From NCBI RefSeq assembly GCF_032452875.1, contig NW_026893639.1:248001-312000 (forward strand): DNA of 64,000 bases, written 5' to 3'. Within the stretch, counting starts at the first letter, position 1, and every line of letters starts with the position of its first letter. Shown here piece by piece: positions 60,376-64,000 of this stretch. The stretch is from Bos javanicus. Lineage: Eukaryota; Chordata; Mammalia; Artiodactyla; Bovidae. Below the pieces are notes generated by a model, which was not told the DNA's origin, ran no database searches, and worked only from the letters and a program-made list of their open reading frames with translations. The position numbers and the translations under genes are program-made.

Positions 60376-63300
60376 CATGATCAGTGTATGATAGCAAACA
60401 TGATCAGCGCATGATCAGTCACATGATCAGCGCCATTAAGTCACGTGATCACTACATGATAGTCATGTGATCAGTCCATGCTCAGTCACGGTATCAGTGC
60501 ATGATCAGCCACGTGATCAGTGCATGATCTGTCACAAGATTAGTGTATGATCATCCACGTGATCAGTGCATGGGCAGTCATGTGATCAGTGCATGATATA
60601 GACGTGATCAGTGCATGATCAGTCTCGTGATCAGTGCATGATAGCCACGTGATCAGTGCATGATCAGTCACCTGATGGGTGTATGATCATTCACGTGACC
60701 TGTACATGGTAGCTACATGATCATTGCATGATCAGCCACGTGAGTAGTGCATGATAGCCACGTGATCACTGCATGATCAGTCACGTGATCAGTGCATGAT
60801 CAGTCATGTGACCAGTACATGGTAGCTGCGTGATCATGCATGATCAGCCACGTGAGCAGTGCATGATAGCCACGTGATCAGTGCATGATCAGACACGTGA
60901 TCAGTGCATGATCAGTCACGTGATCAGTGCATGATCAGGCACGTGATCAGTGCATGTCCAGCCAAGTGATCAGTGCATGATAGCCACGTGATCAGTGCAT
61001 GATCAGTCACGTGATCAGTGCATGATCAGTTACGTGATCAGTGTATGATCAGCCACGTGATCAGTGCATGATCAGCCACATGATCAGTGCATGATCAATT
61101 ACGTGATCAGTGCATGATCAGTCACGTGACCAGTGCATGATAGCTACGTGATCATTGCATGATCAGCCACGTGATCAGTGCATGATAGCCACGTGATCAG
61201 TGCATGATAGCCACGTGATCAGTGCATGATCAGTCATGTGATACGTGTGTGATCAGCCACGTGATCAGTGCATGATCAGCCACGTGATCAGTGCATGATC
61301 AGTTACGTGATCAGTGCATGATCAGTCACGTGATCAGTGCATGATCAGTCACGTGATCAGTGCATGATCAGCCACGTGATCAGTGCATGATAGCCACGTG
61401 ATCAGTGCATGATCAGTCACGTGATCAGTGCATGATCAGTTACGTGATCAGTGCATGATCAGCCACGTGATCAGTGCATGATCAGCCACGTGATCAGTGC
61501 ATGATCAATTACGTGATCAGTGCATGATCAGTCACGTGATCAGTGCATGGTAGCTACGTGATCAGTGCATGATCAGCCACGTGATCAGTGCATGATAGCC
61601 ACGTGATCAGTGCATGATCAGTCACGTGATCATGTGTGATCAGCCACGTGATCAGTGCATGATCAGCCACGTGATCAGTGCATGATCAATTACGTGATCA
61701 GTGCATGATCAGTCACGTGACCAGTACATGGTTGCTACGTGATCGTGCATGATCAGCCACGTGAGCAGTGCATGATAGCCACGTGATCAGTGCATGATCA
61801 GCCACGTGATCAGTGCATGATCAGTTACGTGATCAGTGCATGATCAGTCACGTGATCAGTGCATGATCAGCACGTGATCAGTGCATGATCAGCCACGTGA
61901 TCAGTGCATGACAGCCACGTGATCAGTGCATGATCATCACGTGATCAGTGCATGATCAGTCACGTGATCATGTGTGATCAGCCACGTGATCAGTGCATGA
62001 TCAGCCACGTGATCAGTGCATGATCAATCACGTGATCAGTGCATGATCAGTCACGTGATCAGTGCATGATCAGTCACGTGATCAGTGCATGATCATTTAC
62101 GTGATCAGTGCATGATCAGTCACGTGACCAGTATATGGTTGCTACGTGATCATTGCATGACAGCCACGTGAGCAGTGCATGATAGCCACGTGATCAGTGC
62201 ATGATCAGTCACGTGATCAGTGCATGATCAGTCACGTGATCAGTGCATGATCAGCCACGTGATCAGTGCATGATCAGTCACGTGATCAGTGCATGTCCAG
62301 CCACGTGATCAGTGCATGATAGCCACGTGATCAGTGCATGATCAGTTACGTGATCAGTGCATGATCAGCCACGTGATCAGTGCATGATCAGCCACGTGAT
62401 CAGTGCATGATCAATTACGTGATCAGTGCATGATCAGTCACGTGATCAGTGCATGGTAGCTACGTGATCAGTGCATGATCAGCCACGTGATCAGTGCATG
62501 ATAGCCACGTGATCAGTGCATGACAGCCACGTGATCAGTGCATGATCAGTCATGTGATAGTGTGTGATCAGCCACGTGATCAGTGCATGATATCCACGTG
62601 ATCAGTGCATGACAGTCACGTGATCAGTGCATGACAGCCACGTGATCAGTGCATGATCAGTCACGTGATCATGTGTGATCAGCCACGTGATCAGTGCATG
62701 ATCAGCCACGTGATCAGTGCATGATCAGCCACGTGATCAGTGCATGATCAGTCACGTGATCATGTGTGATCAGCCACGTGATCAGTGCATGATCAGCCAC
62801 GTGATCAGTGCATGATCAGGCACGTGATCAGTGTATGTCAGCCAAGTGATCAGTGCATGATAGCCACGTGATCAGTGCATGATCAGTCACGTGATCAGTG
62901 CATGATCAGTTATGTGATCAGTGCATGATAAGCCACGTGATCAGTGCATGATCAGCCACATGATCAGTGCATGATCAATTACGTGATCAGTGCATGATCA
63001 GTCACGTGACCAGTACATGGTAGCTACGTGATCATTGCATGATCAGCCACGTGATCAGTGCATGATAGCCACGTGATCAGTGCATGATAGCCACGTGATC
63101 AGTGCATGATCAGTCATGTGATACGTGTGTGATCAGCCACGTGATCAGTGCATGATATCCACGTGATCAGTGCATGACAGCCACGTGATCAGTGCATGAG
63201 AGCCACGTGATCAGTGCATGATCAGTCACGTGATACATGTGTGATCAGCCACGTGATCAGTGCATGATGAGCCACGTGATCAGTGCAGGATCAATTACGT

Positions 63301-63875
63301 GATCAGTGCATGATCAGTCACGTGACCAGTACATGGTTGCTACGTGATCATTGCATGATCAGCCACGTGAGCAGAGCATGATAGCCACGTGATCAGTGCA
63401 TGATCAGTCACGTGATCAGTACATGATCAGTCACGTGAACAGTGCATGATCATTTACGTGATCTGTGCATGATCAGTCACGTGACCAGTATATGGTAGCT
63501 ACGTGATCATTCCATGACGAGCCACGTGAGCAGTGCATGATAGCCACGTGATGTGTGCATGATCAGTTACGTGAGCAGAGTATGATCAGCCACGTGATCA
63601 GTGCATGAGTGCCACGTGATCAGTGCATGATATGTCACGTGACAGGTGTGTGATCAGCCACGTGAACAGTGCATGTTCAGCCACGTGATCAGTGCATGAT
63701 AGCCACGTGATCAGTGCATGATCAGTTACGTGAGCAGTGTATGATCAGCCACGTGATCAGTGCATGGTCAGACACGTGAACAGTGTATGATCAGCCACGT
63801 GATCAGTGCATGATCATCACGTGATCAGTGTATGATCAGCCACGTGAACAGTGCATGCTCAGTCACGTGATCAGG
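60376..63875 (+). repeat. Long 23-mer array, T1 tail, uniform then variant-rich
   Basis: No gene is seen. It is the partner of 27,389-30,939. Units are near-consensus to about 62,800, then regain the named subtypes (GATACGTGTGTG, GATATCCACG, GAGAGCCACG). The leader before block 26 lacks the GATATCC unit. Confidence 0.9.
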
Positions 63876-64000
63876 GCCTGCTGAGCTGCGTGATTACTGT
63901 CTGCTCATCTGCTTGACAATTGCCAGCTGAGCTGCATGATTCCTGCCTGTCATCTGTTGACAATTGCCAGCTGTGCTGCGTAATTCCGGCCTGCTCAGCT
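63876..64000 (+). repeat. Divergent block 26, cut by the window end
   Basis: The first 125 bp are present. It has the lineage-B 1-bp loss (ATCTGTTGAC) and ATTCCGGCC, but lineage-A sequence before it (CCTGCTGAGCTGCG, CTTGACAATTGCC). This is another block that mixes the two lineages. Confidence 0.88.

Larger units (their letters stand above)
57592..63875 (+). repeat. Copy of the 24.60-30.94 kb stretch
   Basis: Blocks 24, 25 and 26 follow the order and near-spacing of blocks 10, 11 and 12 (2543 and 3741 against 2544 and 3792 bp). Offsets are 32,988, 32,987 and 32,936. The 29.15-30.94 kb filler pairs with 62.09-63.88 kb in register, but the left part here is consensus-like where the earlier copy is variant-rich. 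Confidence 0.85.
1..64000. repeat. 23-bp tandem satellite filling the window
   Basis: The unit is CACGTGATCAG followed by TGCATGATCAGY, 23 bp, roughly half G+C. A frequent 22-bp form has GATAGC for GATCAGC. Recurrent subtypes include CACGTGACCAG with TACATGGTAGCT, units with GATCAATTACG, GATATAGACG, GATATCCACG or GAGTGCCACG, and a form reading GATACGTGTGTGATCAG. Subtypes recur in fixed order, which defines the higher-order repeats listed below. Each unit holds two GATC sites, a CACGTG and two CATG-type steps. The array is cut by both window ends, so its full length is unknown. Chromosomal role (pericentromeric, subtelomeric or interstitial) cannot be told from the sequence. Confidence 0.97.

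Noticed and set aside
1..64000. CRISPR array (direct repeats near 23 bp)
   Set aside because: There are no unique spacers: units are directly contiguous and vary by point changes. Length and higher-order structure fit a satellite.
1..64000. Plasmid iterons or a GATC-rich bacterial origin
   Set aside because: Iteron clusters and oriC regions are hundreds of bases next to replication genes. Here 64 kb lacks any gene.
1..64000. Telomeric or microsatellite repeats, tRNA, rRNA or snRNA genes
   Set aside because: I saw no TTAGGG-type runs, short simple repeats, or tRNA A/B boxes or rRNA-like stretches on either strand.
1..64000. Naming the species or a known satellite family
   Set aside because: There is no gene or known element to anchor it, and I do not recognise the 23-bp consensus. 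Only a eukaryotic, probably CpG-methylating genome is suggested.

Overview
The whole 64 kb is one tandem-repeat array. I found no convincing gene, RNA gene, transposon or unique flanking DNA on either strand. The basic unit is 23 bp: an 11-base half (CACGTGATCAG) followed by a 12-base half (TGCATGATCAGY). A common 22-bp variant ends GATAGC instead of GATCAGC. The two halves share CRTGATCAG, so the 23-mer is probably itself an old dimer of an 11/12-bp motif. Length, absence of genes and nested higher-order repeats point to a eukaryotic satellite or giant minisatellite. CpG-to-TpG/CpA variants at CACGTG fit a CpG-methylating genome. I cannot name the species or the chromosomal location.

A second layer is a divergent block of about 241 bp that recurs 26 times (25 complete, one cut by the window end). 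Its first 228 bp are ten 22/23-bp units in phase with the array: CAGCTG-rich and TT-rich sequence alternates with a period near 46 bp. It is best read as an old, divergent branch of the same satellite, not an insertion. Each block has a conserved leader of about 290-345 bp (markers GAGTGCCACGTG, CATGTTCAGCCACG, CATGGTCAGACACG, usually GATATCCAAGTG, then CATGCTCAGTCACG). It is followed by a conserved tail (CGCCATTAAGTCACG, TCCATGCTCAGTCACGG) that splits into type T1 (CTGTCACAAGATTAG or close) and type T2 (CAGCCAGGTGATCA, then TTCATGATAGC). Leader, block and tail plus a variable filler form cassettes of 1.4-3.8 kb.

Layout: 0-10 kb is variant-rich array with four irregular cassettes and several local duplications. 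From 10 to 29 kb there is a much more uniform stretch built from about 8-kb, three-cassette units (starts 8670, 16673, 24604). From 29 to 57 kb the array is variant-rich again and is a mosaic: 29.13-37.5 kb recurs at 48.58-56.95 kb (offset about 19,448 bp), and the interval between them is assembled from pieces of other cassettes. From 57 to 64 kb is a copy of the 24.6-30.9 kb stretch, mostly uniform again, ending inside a divergent block.

Short reading frames occur only on the minus strand, in the divergent blocks and in 22+23-bp alternating stretches. They start at TTG or GTG, are broken by single changes in some copies, and are rejected as genes. The interest here is the repeat architecture: at least four nested scales, indels in whole 22/23-bp units, a shared scar where a divergent block was lost, and patches where variants have been reset to consensus without changing the higher-order register.
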